Shown here: positions 35,682 to 48,282 of the stretch, piece by piece
How positions within the stretch are numbered: the first letter of the stretch is position 1
Layout: the number at the start of each line of letters is the position of its first letter
Source: Thioalkalicoccus limnaeus
Lineage (GTDB): Bacteria > Pseudomonadota > Gammaproteobacteria > Chromatiales > Chromatiaceae
Reading direction: 5' to 3'
Assembly (NCBI RefSeq): GCF_041197575.1
Contig: NZ_JBDKXB010000013.1
Span: 31,662-95,661 of the forward strand
Length of the DNA: 64,000 nucleotides
The notes under the pieces: model-generated
Told to the model about the DNA's origin: nothing
Databases searched by the model: none
The model's input: only the letters and a program-made list of their open reading frames with translations
Position numbers and translations under genes: made by a program

Positions 35682-37547
35682 ATGGACGTGGAACTGATCG
35701 AGATCCGCGACTTTCTTGCAAGCCATCACCCCTTCGCGTTGCTGCCCGACGAGGTCCTGGATCGGCTGCCAAAGCGGCTGTCGGTACGCTACTTTCGCCG
35801 CGGCGTAGACTTCCCGCCCCGCGACAGCGAGGAACCTTGCCTGTACATCCTGCGCCGTGGCGCCGTCGAGTTGCGGGACGGCAACGGCGAACTGGTCAGC
35901 AAACTCGCCGAGGGGGACATCTGCCCGCTCCGTTGTCTGCCCGAGGATCCGAGCGCCCAGTACTCGGGCGTCACCGCGGAAGACACCCTGGCCTACTTGC
36001 TCCCCTGCGCGAAACTCGAACAACTCCGTGCCCAGCATCCCGACTTCGCGGCGCACTTCGAACAATCGACTGGCGAACGGCTGCGCACCGCGCTCGAGGT
36101 CATCAAGGACACCTCGACGAGCAGCACCGGACTCATGACGGTTCGCATCGGTGATCTCGTTGGCTCGACGCTGATCCACGCCTCTCCCGAGACGAGCATC
36201 GGCGAGGCGGCACGCATCATGACCGAACACCGGGTCTCGTCGCTCGTGATCATGGACGGGGAGCGGCTCGCCGGCATCATCACCGATCGCGACCTGCGCG
36301 GCCGTTGCCTGGCCGCGGGTCTGTCACGCCAGCGCCCGGTCAGTGACATCATGACAACCAGCATTAAGACGACCACGGTGGGCACGCTCGGGTTCGAGGC
36401 CCTGCTCACGATGACTCGGCTGAATGTCCACCACCTTCCGGTGCTCGATGGCGACCGGGTCGCCGGCGTCATCTCGACGACCGACCTGATCCGCTTTCAA
36501 AGCGCCAACGCCGTCTACCTGGTCGGCGATATCCACAAGGCCCGAGACGTCGAGACCCTCGTGCAGATCAGCCAGAAGGTGCCGGAACTGCAAGTCAACC
36601 TGGTCGGCGGCGGGGCCACCGCCGACCAGATCGGCCAAGCTGTCAGCGCGGTAACCGATGCCCTGACCAAGCGCTTGATCGAGTTGGCCGAGGCCGACCT
36701 CGGCTCGCCGCCGGTCCCCTATGCCTGGATGGCCGGCGGCTCGCAAGCACGGCGCGAACAATCCTCGCACTCGGATCAGGACAATGCGCTGCTGATCGCC
36801 GATCATATGAAGCCCGAGGACGATGCCTACTTCGCGGCCTTGGCCAAGTTCGTCAATGACGGACTCGATGCCTGCGGCTACTACTATTGTCCCGGCGAGG
36901 TCATGGCCTCGAATCCGAAATGGCGTCAGCCGCTGCGGATCTGGCGCAAGTATTTCACGAACTGGATCGAACGCCCGGAGCCGATGGCCTTGATGCTATC
37001 GAGCGTCTTCTTCGATCTGCGCCCGGTCCACGACCCGGGTGGGCTCTTCGAGGAGTTGCGCGACCATATCCTGCAACACAGCCGTGCCAACCGGATCTTC
37101 GTCGCCTATATGACCGCGAATGCGTTGAAGCATCGGCCACCGCTCGGGTTCTTTCGCAGCATCGTCCTGATCCGCGGTGGTGAACACGACCATACGTTCG
37201 ACATCAAGCACCGCGGCACCGTCCCGGTCATCGACTTGGCCCGTGTCTACGCCTTGTCGGTCGGGATCCCGGAGATCAACACGCTGGAACGTCTCAAGGC
37301 GGCCGGGGAGACGACGGCCTTGAGCCGTGACGGTGCCGCGAACCTGGTCGATGCCCTGGAGTTCATCGGCACGCTGCGCGTCCAACACCAGGCCCGCCAG
37401 CTGCGCCGTGGCGAGAAGGCCGACAACTACTTATCGCCGGACGAGCTTTCACCACTGGAGCGCGGCCACCTGAAGGACTCCTTCGTGCTGATCAATATGA
37501 TGCAGGAAGCCCTCGGTCAGCGTTACCAGTCCGGCCGCTTCGCCTGA
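35682..37547 (+). CDS. Cyclic-nucleotide-binding / CBS / DUF294 nucleotidyltransferase-like protein
   Basis: The 621-residue soluble protein has an N-terminal cNMP-binding-like domain (about 15-135), a tandem CBS pair (about 150-270, with MTEHRVSSLVIMDGERLAGI and TRLNVHHLPVLDGDRVAGVI), a DUF294 nucleotidyltransferase-like domain (about 295-440, signature GGSQARREQSSHSDQDNALL) and a DUF294 C-terminal helical domain (about 475-615). The nucleotidyltransferase signature resembles GlnD and kanamycin nucleotidyltransferases (GSxxRxE...DxD). In many proteobacteria this gene sits beside an acetate-type symporter and an exonuclease gene, exactly as here, and is thought to regulate transport by sensing nucleotides; that role is inferred. 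Confidence 0.88.
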   Translation: MDVELIEIRDFLASHHPFALLPDEVLDRLPKRLSVRYFRRGVDFPPRDSEEPCLYILRRGAVELRDGNGELVSKLAEGDICPLRCLPEDPSAQYSGVTAEDTLAYLLPCAKLEQLRAQHPDFAAHFEQSTGERLRTALEVIKDTSTSSTGLMTVRIGDLVGSTLIHASPETSIGEAARIMTEHRVSSLVIMDGERLAGIITDRDLRGRCLAAGLSRQRPVSDIMTTSIKTTTVGTLGFEALLTMTRLNVHHLPVLDGDRVAGVISTTDLIRFQSANAVYLVGDIHKARDVETLVQISQKVPELQVNLVGGGATADQIGQAVSAVTDALTKRLIELAEADLGSPPVPYAWMAGGSQARREQSSHSDQDNALLIADHMKPEDDAYFAALAKFVNDGLDACGYYYCPGEVMASNPKWRQPLRIWRKYFTNWIERPEPMALMLSSVFFDLRPVHDPGGLFEELRDHILQHSRANRIFVAYMTANALKHRPPLGFFRSIVLIRGGEHDHTFDIKHRGTVPVIDLARVYALSVGIPEINTLERLKAAGETTALSRDGAANLVDALEFIGTLRVQHQARQLRRGEKADNYLSPDELSPLERGHLKDSFVLINMMQEALGQRYQSGRFA

Positions 37548-37548
37548 C

Positions 37549-38235
37549 ATGCCGTGGCGGTGCCGATGGTTGGAGTGGCGCCGCCGATTGCGGCTCCGTC
37601 GCGCTCCGGCGGGGCCACTGCGTGATTATCTCGCGGTCCCGTTCCCGGACCCGACCACCGATTATCGCGACGTCGAGTACCTGGCCGTGGATCTCGAGAC
37701 CACTGGCCTCGACCCGCGTCGCGATCTGTTGCTCAGCGTCGGATATGTGTTGGTGCGCGGCTACCGGATCGACTTGACCACGGCCTGTCATCGGACCGTC
37801 CGGATCGATCGGGCGATCCCCGAGGCCAGCGCCGTGATCCACCAGATCACCGACGATCAGGCCGCGAAAGGCGAGGAGCTGGAACCGGTCCTGACGGGCC
37901 TGCTCGAGGCCCTCGCCGGACGCGTGATGATTGCTCACCATGCACGGATCGAGAAGGGCTTTCTCAGCGCCGCCTGTCGTCGTCTGTTCGGCTACGACCT
38001 GCTGATGCCGGTCGCGGACACCCAGGCCCTGGCGCAGCGCAGCTTAGAGCGCCGCAATATGGCCTTCAAGCCATCGGACCTGCGCCTGCACAATCTATGC
38101 GACCGCTATAACCTGCCTCGTTACGAGGCCCATAACGCCTTGAGCGACGCGCTGGCCGCGGCCGAACTCTTCCTCGCCCAAGCGGCGTATCGCGACAACG
38201 GCCGGGGCCTGCCGCTCAGTACCTTCCTCGACTGA
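37549..38235 (+). CDS. DnaQ-like 3'-5' exonuclease (DEDDh)
   Basis: The 228-residue protein carries Exo I (YLAVDLETTGLDPRRD), Exo II (about residues 120-130, VMIAHHARIEKGFL with the Asp replaced by Glu) and Exo III (YEAHNALSDALAAAELFL) motifs of DEDDh exonucleases. It starts one base after the stop of the DUF294 gene, so the two are cotranscribed. It resembles the epsilon subunit of polymerase III but lacks the C-terminal alpha-binding tail, so it is an accessory exonuclease. The Exo II substitution (H-A-R-I-E where N-A-x-F-D is usual) deserves alignment. Confidence 0.85.
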   Translation: MPWRCRWLEWRRRLRLRRAPAGPLRDYLAVPFPDPTTDYRDVEYLAVDLETTGLDPRRDLLLSVGYVLVRGYRIDLTTACHRTVRIDRAIPEASAVIHQITDDQAAKGEELEPVLTGLLEALAGRVMIAHHARIEKGFLSAACRRLFGYDLLMPVADTQALAQRSLERRNMAFKPSDLRLHNLCDRYNLPRYEAHNALSDALAAAELFLAQAAYRDNGRGLPLSTFLD

Positions 38236-38278
38236 CGCGGCACGGCCGTCGACTGAGCGCGAAGCGACCCGGCGCCAT

Positions 38279-40027
38279 CTAGCGATATTCCATCCGCAGG
38301 TCGTCCTCGCCGCCCCCGGAATGTGTTACAAGCAGGCTGTGCTCGCGCAGATCGGCTTGGAGCGTCGCGCGACAATCGGCGTTGACCCACTGAAGCTCGA
38401 GGAGATGAGGGTCCGTGCGACAGATGCGCAACTCGCCATCGAATGCCGGCGAGTTGTTTCGCAAACGGATCAACCTGAGCTGATCCTGGACGATCCTCCG
38501 TTCCAGACCTCGCTCCACCTCTTCGATGCTCAGATTCGTCCGGTTGATCTCCTTGTGCCCACCGGCTCCACCCGCATCGGCCGCGGCATAGTCATTCTTG
38601 CCGGCAAAGAGATCCAAATACCAGACCTGCGGTAAACCGGGCATGAACATCTGGATCGCACGCGCGACACGGAGCTTGCGCTCGTCCTCGCCGAGGGCAC
38701 TGAAAAAGGTCGCATTCACCTGATAGTAGGCGATCTTCTTTCCGTCCGGGCCATAGAGATTCTTGACGCGACCGCCACGCTCCGTGATGCGGTCGATCAC
38801 CGCCTCGATCTGCTCGTCGCCCAACAGGCCGCCCTGGATGCCGCCCGGGGTCTCACAGCCCCGCAGATCGAGCACCGGGATGCCATCGTGGCAACCGAGC
38901 ATATTGATCGTCTGAAGGTTTTTCTGCTGAATCTCTTCGATCCATCGAAGCAGATGCTCGTTCGTCGCCCGCTCGATGGCATCGATGACCAACCCCGGGA
39001 AGAAGAAATCGTAAATCGGGTAACCCTGCTCGGCGACCTCCTCGTGCAGCCCAGTACCGTACTGAGCGTGGATCTCCGGAAACACGATCAAGCCATATTT
39101 CTCGGCGATCCGTCGCAATCGTTCGAGATAGTCCCAGGTCCCCGGCTTGTTGAAGAAATTGGCTTCGCCGGGCTCCTTGTGCAGGTAGGCGAAGGCATCG
39201 AGTCGGACGATCTTGGCACCGTAGTCACGCAGCTTGCGCAGGGTGTCGTCATAAAAGGCCCACACCAGATCGGACCTCGGATTCAAGTCCATCTGGCCGA
39301 GGTACTGGCACTTACGTTCGGTGACCGCGATCACCGAATGCTTGTGCTGCGAATACTCGTGCAGGTCGAGATCATTCAGATTCACTCCCAACTGAACAGC
39401 ACGGTTCACGATCTCCGCGAGTTGTCCGGCCTCCTCTTCGGAAAGGCCGCCGATCCCGACGAAATCCTCGGTCGTCATCTCTCCGTAGGTCTTCTCCTGG
39501 TAGAAGGTGTTCCAATACGGCCGCTCGCTCCCATCGGGAAACCGCACCTTCAAGACCGGAACGCCAGGCTTCCTCATGAACAACCTTTTGAGGTATTCGG
39601 GTTTCGGCATCATCTGTCCATCGACATCCGGCTCGCCATGGTGACGCCAGAACTCGTTCCAATCCACGAAAAAGCTCTTGTAGTCCGATGCATCACCAAA
39701 CTGCAACAGGTGCTGAAACTGCGGGCTACGCACGGACAGGTGGTTCAGGACCAGGTCGAACTTCAAGAGGATTGCGAGCTTGCCGAGTTCGTCCAAATCC
39801 TCTGGTGACACGAGGTCGGGATTCAAGTCATAGTCGACGACCGAGAAACCGCGATCGAGGTCGCTGTTGAAGAAGGTGGGCAAGATGTAGAACAAGGAAA
39901 AGGCGTTTTCCAATTCCGGCCTTTTCAGCAAGGCCACCGCATCGGATAGACGGCGACCGATGCTATCTGGATAGGCATTGAACATCACCCCCCTCGGCAG
40001 GGTCTGGCTCCCCGAGTCAACCTTCAT
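38279..40027 (-). CDS. GH13 sucrose-phosphorylase-like glucosyl enzyme
   Basis: From the ATG at 40027 (GAGGGG upstream) the protein has 582 residues. It is a GH13 subfamily 18-type barrel: ILPTFFNSDLDRGFSVVDYD near the start, the nucleophile Asp in KIVRLDAFAYLHKEPGEAN, the acid Glu in IVFPEIHAQYG and the stabilising Asp in MLGCHDGIPVLDLRG. Related enzymes phosphorolyse sucrose, sucrose 6-phosphate, glucosylglycerate or glucosylglycerol, yielding glucose 1-phosphate. It is longer than classical sucrose phosphorylase (about 490). The exact donor cannot be told. It stands alone, convergent with the exonuclease gene. Confidence 0.8.
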   Translation of the reverse strand: MKVDSGSQTLPRGVMFNAYPDSIGRRLSDAVALLKRPELENAFSLFYILPTFFNSDLDRGFSVVDYDLNPDLVSPEDLDELGKLAILLKFDLVLNHLSVRSPQFQHLLQFGDASDYKSFFVDWNEFWRHHGEPDVDGQMMPKPEYLKRLFMRKPGVPVLKVRFPDGSERPYWNTFYQEKTYGEMTTEDFVGIGGLSEEEAGQLAEIVNRAVQLGVNLNDLDLHEYSQHKHSVIAVTERKCQYLGQMDLNPRSDLVWAFYDDTLRKLRDYGAKIVRLDAFAYLHKEPGEANFFNKPGTWDYLERLRRIAEKYGLIVFPEIHAQYGTGLHEEVAEQGYPIYDFFFPGLVIDAIERATNEHLLRWIEEIQQKNLQTINMLGCHDGIPVLDLRGCETPGGIQGGLLGDEQIEAVIDRITERGGRVKNLYGPDGKKIAYYQVNATFFSALGEDERKLRVARAIQMFMPGLPQVWYLDLFAGKNDYAAADAGGAGGHKEINRTNLSIEEVERGLERRIVQDQLRLIRLRNNSPAFDGELRICRTDPHLLELQWVNADCRATLQADLREHSLLVTHSGGGEDDLRMEYR

Positions 40028-40362
40028 TCGCACCCCTCGTTGCGTTATCGTTCAACAGAACCAGTCGTACACTGATACGATCGATTCATTCAAATCCAAG
40101 ACTTAGAATAAAAATAAGGAAGGCCTCGCGTCGATCGTGGCCCTGTCTGGCCCCGTGATCCAACGCCCGAGCGCACGACATCTCGGCGTGCGCGCGGACC
40201 CCCGTTGCCATGACGCGAACCGGTCGTCGAAGTCGCAGCGCTCGTTCACGACCGGCCAACGCACGGACGCGACACCGCCGCGACCCCCTCATTAGATCAC
40301 GGCCCCGCGATTGGTTCCGGAACTGGGGCTGTCCCGGCGTCACGCGCGAACCGCCGCAACCA
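40028..40362. other. Interval upstream of the GH13 gene
   Basis: About 330 bases with no supported gene. A short A/T-rich stretch lies at 40070-40125 and may hold the GH13 promoter. Confidence 0.35.
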
Positions 40363-40860
40363 TCAAAACAAGGTCTTGGCCATGATCATCGCGTCCTCCC
40401 GACCCTGGGCCGTGGGGTAGTAGCCCCGACGCTGACCCACCTCGCAAAAGCCCTCTGACCGATACAGCGCGACGGCCACGTCATTCGACGGCCGGACCTC
40501 GAGGAAGGCGGTATCAGCGTTGTGCCGCCGACCTAGCGACAACAGGCGGCGCAGCAAGCGGCGGCCAATCCGGCGGCCCTGCATCCCCGGGTGAACGCAG
40601 AGATTCAGGATCTCGCATTCGCCACCGCCGGTAGACATTACTGCATGGCCGACCAGCCGGTCCTGCCACTCGGCGACCCAGCAGCAATAGCCGGCGGTCA
40701 GGCAATCGCGAAAGTGCTTCTCCGACCAGGGGAACGCATAGGCGACGCCCTCGACCCACAACACCTGATCGAGATCGGTACCGACCATCGGCCGCAGCGT
40801 AACGGTCTCGGTGATTTGGCATGAACTCAAGTGGCCAGCACCCTCATCACGACATTCCAT
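40363..40860 (-). CDS. rimI: Ribosomal-protein S18 alanine N-acetyltransferase-like (GNAT)
   Basis: The protein is up to 165 residues from an ATG at 40860; a TTG at 40830 is an alternative start. The GNAT fold shows the beta4 segment CEILNLCVHPGMQGRRIGRR (acetyl-CoA pyrophosphate loop R/Q-x-x-G-x-G/R) and ASN-type DVAVALYRSEGFCEVGQRRGYY. These, together with the PWSEKHFRDCL motif near residue 45, are characteristic of RimI, which acetylates the N-terminus of S18. The usual neighbour tsaB is not present. Confidence 0.85.
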   Translation of the reverse strand: MECRDEGAGHLSSCQITETVTLRPMVGTDLDQVLWVEGVAYAFPWSEKHFRDCLTAGYCCWVAEWQDRLVGHAVMSTGGGECEILNLCVHPGMQGRRIGRRLLRRLLSLGRRHNADTAFLEVRPSNDVAVALYRSEGFCEVGQRRGYYPTAQGREDAMIMAKTLF

Positions 40861-41409
40861 CCGGCCGGCCGCTTTGCCACGCGACCCTCTTCTGACGACG
40901 ATTCGCTCATAAGGCGCTCACGAGCCCAGCGGTTTGCTCCAACCAGGCGTCGATCGACGGCACCAGCCAATCGCCACGCCGGGACGCGCCGCATGCCTCG
41001 CTCGCGCTCCTTCGCGAATAAAATCAATATATTATAAAAACACATAAATGGTAGTCAATGGAAAAGCAAGATCATATACGGCGTATAAGGATTTAATAAT
41101 ACAATGACATTGCTTTTCATATGGTTACATTACCTTGACCAAACCATTACCAGGCCACTACAAGGCCGCGGCCCGACGGGAATCCTTTGCTAGTAATTGA
41201 TATATTTGAATTTTTAACGACTCACAGAAAGGCCGGAAGAGGGCCGAGCGAAGGCCCAGCGTCGGCCCGGCATCCGCCTTGTCCATCCCCTCGGCCTCGT
41301 CTTTCAGGCTATAGTAGCAAATCGTTATTCGATACCCCGCCGGGGGTAGTACCTCCGTTCGCCGCCGATGGCGCGCCCATTTTCGTCCCATAAAATACGG
41401 TACCAAGTG
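40861..41409. promoter_or_regulatory. A/T-rich upstream region of nifJ
   Basis: Between 41020 and 41230 the base composition drops sharply in GC compared with the whole window (runs such as AATATATTATAAAAACACAT). A small palindromic TATAC-ggc-GTATA lies at about 41078-41090. No gene is apparent. The stretch presumably carries the nifJ promoter and regulator sites, or is a trace of foreign DNA; no specific operator is recognised. Confidence 0.4.
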
Positions 41410-44991
<3,582 letters not shown>

Positions 44992-45138
44992 GGCCTCGTC
45001 GTCCGACGTGGCGCCGACTCGCCGATGCCGCGATAGCGGCCGGCGACCACGCGCCACGCAAGTGATGGTCCGCGCGGCCGGGCGATGCCCACGCCGCGCG
45101 GGCCGCGATCGACTTTCCGCTATCCGTTGGAGAAAGGC

Positions 45139-46152
45139 ATGGATCTCACGACCAAATACCTCGGGCTGACCATCAAGAGCCCCCTGGTCCCCTCGGCCTC
45201 GCCGCTGTCGCGCAACCTCGACATGGCCAAGGAGCTCGAAGACGCCGGCGCCGGCGCGCTGATCATGTGGTCGCTGTTCGAAGAGGCGATCACCGCTGAG
45301 AGCGAGACCATGGTGCGCTTCCTGCACCATCAGGACATCGGCTCCGCCGAGGCAAGCGCCGGTTTCCTGCCCGACTATCCGGACTTCTCCGGCGCCCAGG
45401 AGCAGTACCTGGAACAATTGCGGCGCCTCAAGGAGGCCTTGTCGATCCCGGTGATCGCGAGCCTCAACGGCGTGACCCCCGGCGGCTGGATCCGTCACGC
45501 GAAGGTACTGGAACAGGCCGGCGCCGACGCGCTCGAGTTGAACGTCTACTACGTCGCCGGTGACATCGCGCTGAGCGGCGCCGAGGTCGAGGAACGTTAT
45601 CTGACCCTGTTGCGCGACCTGCGCAGCCAGATCGCGATCCCGATCAACATGAAGCTGTCACCGACCTTCAGTTCGGTCGGCCACATGGTGACCCGATTGG
45701 CCGCGGCCGGCGCAGACGGCGTCGCGCTGTTCAACCGGTTCTATCAGCCGGACATCAACATCGAAAATCTGCGCCTGCAGCCGAGCCTGCACCCGTCGAC
45801 CTCGGCCGAGGCCCTGCTGGCGATGCGCTGGATCGCGCTGCTCTATGGCCGCACCGGCATCTCGCTCGGGGCGACCGGCGGGGTCCACACCGCTGCCGAT
45901 GCGATCAAGCTGCTGCTCGCCGGCGCCGACGTCGTCCATCTGTGCAGCGCCCTGCTCGCCCGTGGCCCCGGCTATGTCGCCCATATCCAGGAAGGCCTCG
46001 AGCAATGGATGCAAGAACAGGGCTTCGCGTCAGTCGACGACTTCCGCGGTCGCGTCAGCGCGCTGTCGGTGCCGGATCCGGCCCAGTTCGAGCGGGCCAA
46101 CTACGTCAACATCCTCGATAGCTACAGCTTCTCGTCCGGCGTGATGGTCTGA
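45139..46152 (+). CDS. Dihydroorotate dehydrogenase-like flavoprotein
   Basis: From ATG 45139 (GGAGAAAGG upstream) the protein has 337 residues. The TIM-barrel pattern of DHODH/PreA is clear: LTTKYLGLTIKSPLVPSASP, IASLNGVTPGGWI, ALELNVYYV, INMKLSPTFSS and the FMN phosphate loop GATGGVHTAADAI. True PyrD enzymes act on dihydroorotate, but this subgroup travels with nifJ in many bacteria and lacks the surrounding pyr genes. It may be an electron-transfer or reductase partner of pyruvate oxidoreductase; this is inference from neighbourhood. 147 bases separate it from nifJ. Confidence 0.82.
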   Translation: MDLTTKYLGLTIKSPLVPSASPLSRNLDMAKELEDAGAGALIMWSLFEEAITAESETMVRFLHHQDIGSAEASAGFLPDYPDFSGAQEQYLEQLRRLKEALSIPVIASLNGVTPGGWIRHAKVLEQAGADALELNVYYVAGDIALSGAEVEERYLTLLRDLRSQIAIPINMKLSPTFSSVGHMVTRLAAAGADGVALFNRFYQPDINIENLRLQPSLHPSTSAEALLAMRWIALLYGRTGISLGATGGVHTAADAIKLLLAGADVVHLCSALLARGPGYVAHIQEGLEQWMQEQGFASVDDFRGRVSALSVPDPAQFERANYVNILDSYSFSSGVMV

Positions 46153-46287
46153 CCACCAGCCCACCCGCGCGGCCGGGCACCGCCCGGCCGCACCAAACAA
46201 CGACGGTGGCCCCGTTCAGCTATCCTGATTCTCAGAGGAGATGACGATACTATACCTGGATAGCCCAAGGACCCGCCCGCCACCCCG

Positions 46288-47862
46288 ATGCGCTTCTTCA
46301 ACACCGAAGGCCCCAACCGCCCGGAACTGCACTATACGATCCCGCCGCTGACCCGCTGGGATCTCGACGCGGTGCTGGAGCTGATCGAGCAGCAGAAATA
46401 TTTCCTGCTGCACGCCCCGCGTCAGACCGGCAAGACCTCCTGCTTGCTGGCACTGATGGATCGGCTCAACCAAGAGGGGCGCTATCGGGCCGTCTACGCC
46501 AACCTGGAGATCGCGCAGACCGCGCGCGAAGATTTGGCGCGGGGCATGCGGGCGATATGCGGCGCGCTGTCCGGCGCCGCGCGCCTGGCCTTCGGTGACG
46601 CGCGGTTGTTGGATTGGGCCAATGCGGCTTTGGCCGAGTATGGCCCGGACGGTATGCTGAACGGCCTGCTGGCCCGCTGGGCCGAGGCCAGCGACCGCCC
46701 GCTGGTCCTGTTGCTGGACGAGGTCGACGCGCTGGTCGGCGACACCCTGCTGTCGCTGTTGCGCCAATTGCGCGCCGGCTACACCCAGCGCCCCGCGCAC
46801 TTCCCGTCGACCATCGTGCTGTGCGGCGTGCGCGACCTGCGCGACTACCGCATCGTCGCCGCCTCCGAGGCCAGCCCCATCACCGGCGGCAGCGCCTTCA
46901 ACGTCAAAGCCAAGTCGCTGCGCCTCGGGGACTTCGCGCGCGATGAGGTCATCGCCCTGTTGCAGGAGCATACCCGCGAAACCGGCCAGGCCTTCACCGA
47001 CGACGCGCTGGCGCAGGTCTGGACCTTGACCCAAGGCCAGCCCTGGCTGGTCAACGCCCTCGCCTACCGCGCCTGCTTCGATCTGCCCGCCGGGCGCGAC
47101 CGCACCCAGCCGATCAGCGTCGACCTGATCGACGAGGCCAAGGAGCAGATGATCCTCGAGCGGGTCACCCATCTCGACCAACTCGCCCACAAGCTCGAAG
47201 AGCCGCGCGTGCGGCACATCATCGAGCCCATGCTGGCCGGCCGCGCCCTCGGTGACGTGCCAACCCAGGATATCGATTATCTGACCGATCTCGGCCTGCT
47301 GCGCCAAGACGGCACCGGCGGGGTCATCGTCGCCAACCCCATCTACCGCGAGGTGCTGCCGCGCACCCTCGCGCTCACGCCCCAAGCCTCGCTGCCACGC
47401 ATCGCACCGTCGTGGCTGACGCCCGACGGTCACCTCGACCCCAAGGCCCTGCTCGAGGCCTTTCTCGCCTTCTGGCGCCAGCACGGCGAGCCGCTGTTGC
47501 GCAGCGCCCCCTATCACGAGATCGCCCCGCATCTGGTGCTGATGGCCTTCCTGCACCGCGTCGTCAACGGCGCCGGCACCATCGAGCGCGAATACGCCAT
47601 CGGCATGGGCCGCATGGACCTGTGCCTGCGCTATGGCCACCAAACCCTGGGCCTGGAACTCAAGGTCTGGCGCGACGGCGAACCAGACCCCCTCAGCGAG
47701 GGCCTCACGCAACTCGACGCCTACCTGGCCGGACTCGGCCTCGACACCGGCTGGTTGGTCATCTTCGATCGGCGCACCGGTCAACCCCGCATCAACCAAC
47801 GCACCACCGCCAACGACACCACCAGCCCCGCCGGGCGCACCATCAGCGTCGTGCGCGCGTAA
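46288..47862 (+). CDS. AAA-like ATPase fused to a PD-(D/E)XK nuclease-type domain
   Basis: The 524-residue protein begins with a STAND/AAA-like ATPase: Walker A HAPRQTGKTSCLLAL at about 42-56, Walker B PLVLLLDEVDAL at about 140-150, sensor-like IVLCGVRDLRDYR. A winged-helix-like linker runs to about 380. The C-terminal 140 residues contain GRMDLCLRYGHQTLGLELKVW, the D...(E)xK core of PD-(D/E)XK nucleases. Families of this AAA_35/nuclease-fold type are expanded in cyanobacteria and purple sulfur bacteria and their function is unknown. It lies alone between the dihydroorotate-dehydrogenase-like gene and the sox locus. A palindromic hairpin repeat lies downstream. Confidence 0.8.
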   Translation: MRFFNTEGPNRPELHYTIPPLTRWDLDAVLELIEQQKYFLLHAPRQTGKTSCLLALMDRLNQEGRYRAVYANLEIAQTAREDLARGMRAICGALSGAARLAFGDARLLDWANAALAEYGPDGMLNGLLARWAEASDRPLVLLLDEVDALVGDTLLSLLRQLRAGYTQRPAHFPSTIVLCGVRDLRDYRIVAASEASPITGGSAFNVKAKSLRLGDFARDEVIALLQEHTRETGQAFTDDALAQVWTLTQGQPWLVNALAYRACFDLPAGRDRTQPISVDLIDEAKEQMILERVTHLDQLAHKLEEPRVRHIIEPMLAGRALGDVPTQDIDYLTDLGLLRQDGTGGVIVANPIYREVLPRTLALTPQASLPRIAPSWLTPDGHLDPKALLEAFLAFWRQHGEPLLRSAPYHEIAPHLVLMAFLHRVVNGAGTIEREYAIGMGRMDLCLRYGHQTLGLELKVWRDGEPDPLSEGLTQLDAYLAGLGLDTGWLVIFDRRTGQPRINQRTTANDTTSPAGRTISVVRA

Positions 47863-48282
47863 CGCACGGCGCAAAGAGTTGGCCCTTGGAGAATCACTGC
47901 TCTGATCGGGGGCGACCCAGTCGCTGTATGATCGCGCCACGCATCGGGCCCTACAGCACAGAGGACGAACGGATCGGGCTCGCTGGGGATGTCCAGCAGA
48001 CAGGCGCGCTTGGAACAGAGTCAGCGGGTGCTCGAACGACGGCTGTGCGGGTGTCCGAGCCATTCCGAGGAGGTTGGCGCTTGATTGGCGAAGGTTCCGA
48101 GGCCAGATGGCGATCAACAATGACAAGGCACTCCGAGTGTCGGAGATACGAAGGGGGCGTGGAGCGGTGACGGGAAGGTCAGGGCAACGCGGCAAGGTAA
48201 GAAACGGCGTCGCGGCACCTTGCGGAAGAGTGTTACCAGGCAGAGCCTGGTAACAAGAGACAAAGAACGATCAACGACTTAC
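47863..48282. other. Interval between the AAA gene and the sox locus
   Basis: About 420 bases without a supported gene. The final 100 bases hold two inverted repeats: GCAAGGT/ACCTTGC (48192-48198 and 48217-48223) and the stronger hairpin at 48231-48255. Confidence 0.4.
48231..48255. repeat. Perfect 11-bp hairpin of the TTACCAGG/CCTGGTAA type
   Basis: TGTTACCAGGC and GCCTGGTAACA are exact reverse complements around AGA. Palindromes of this GTTACCA(A/G)GC...TGGTAAC kind recur as dispersed repeats in cyanobacterial and purple sulfur bacterial genomes. It could serve as a bidirectional transcription end between the AAA gene and the leftward sox operon; no T-run is present. Confidence 0.8.

Noticed and set aside
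46216..48195. 659-codon minus-strand frame opposite the AAA-nuclease gene
   Set aside because: Walker and nuclease motifs are on the plus strand. The minus frame has no start signal or recognisable domain.
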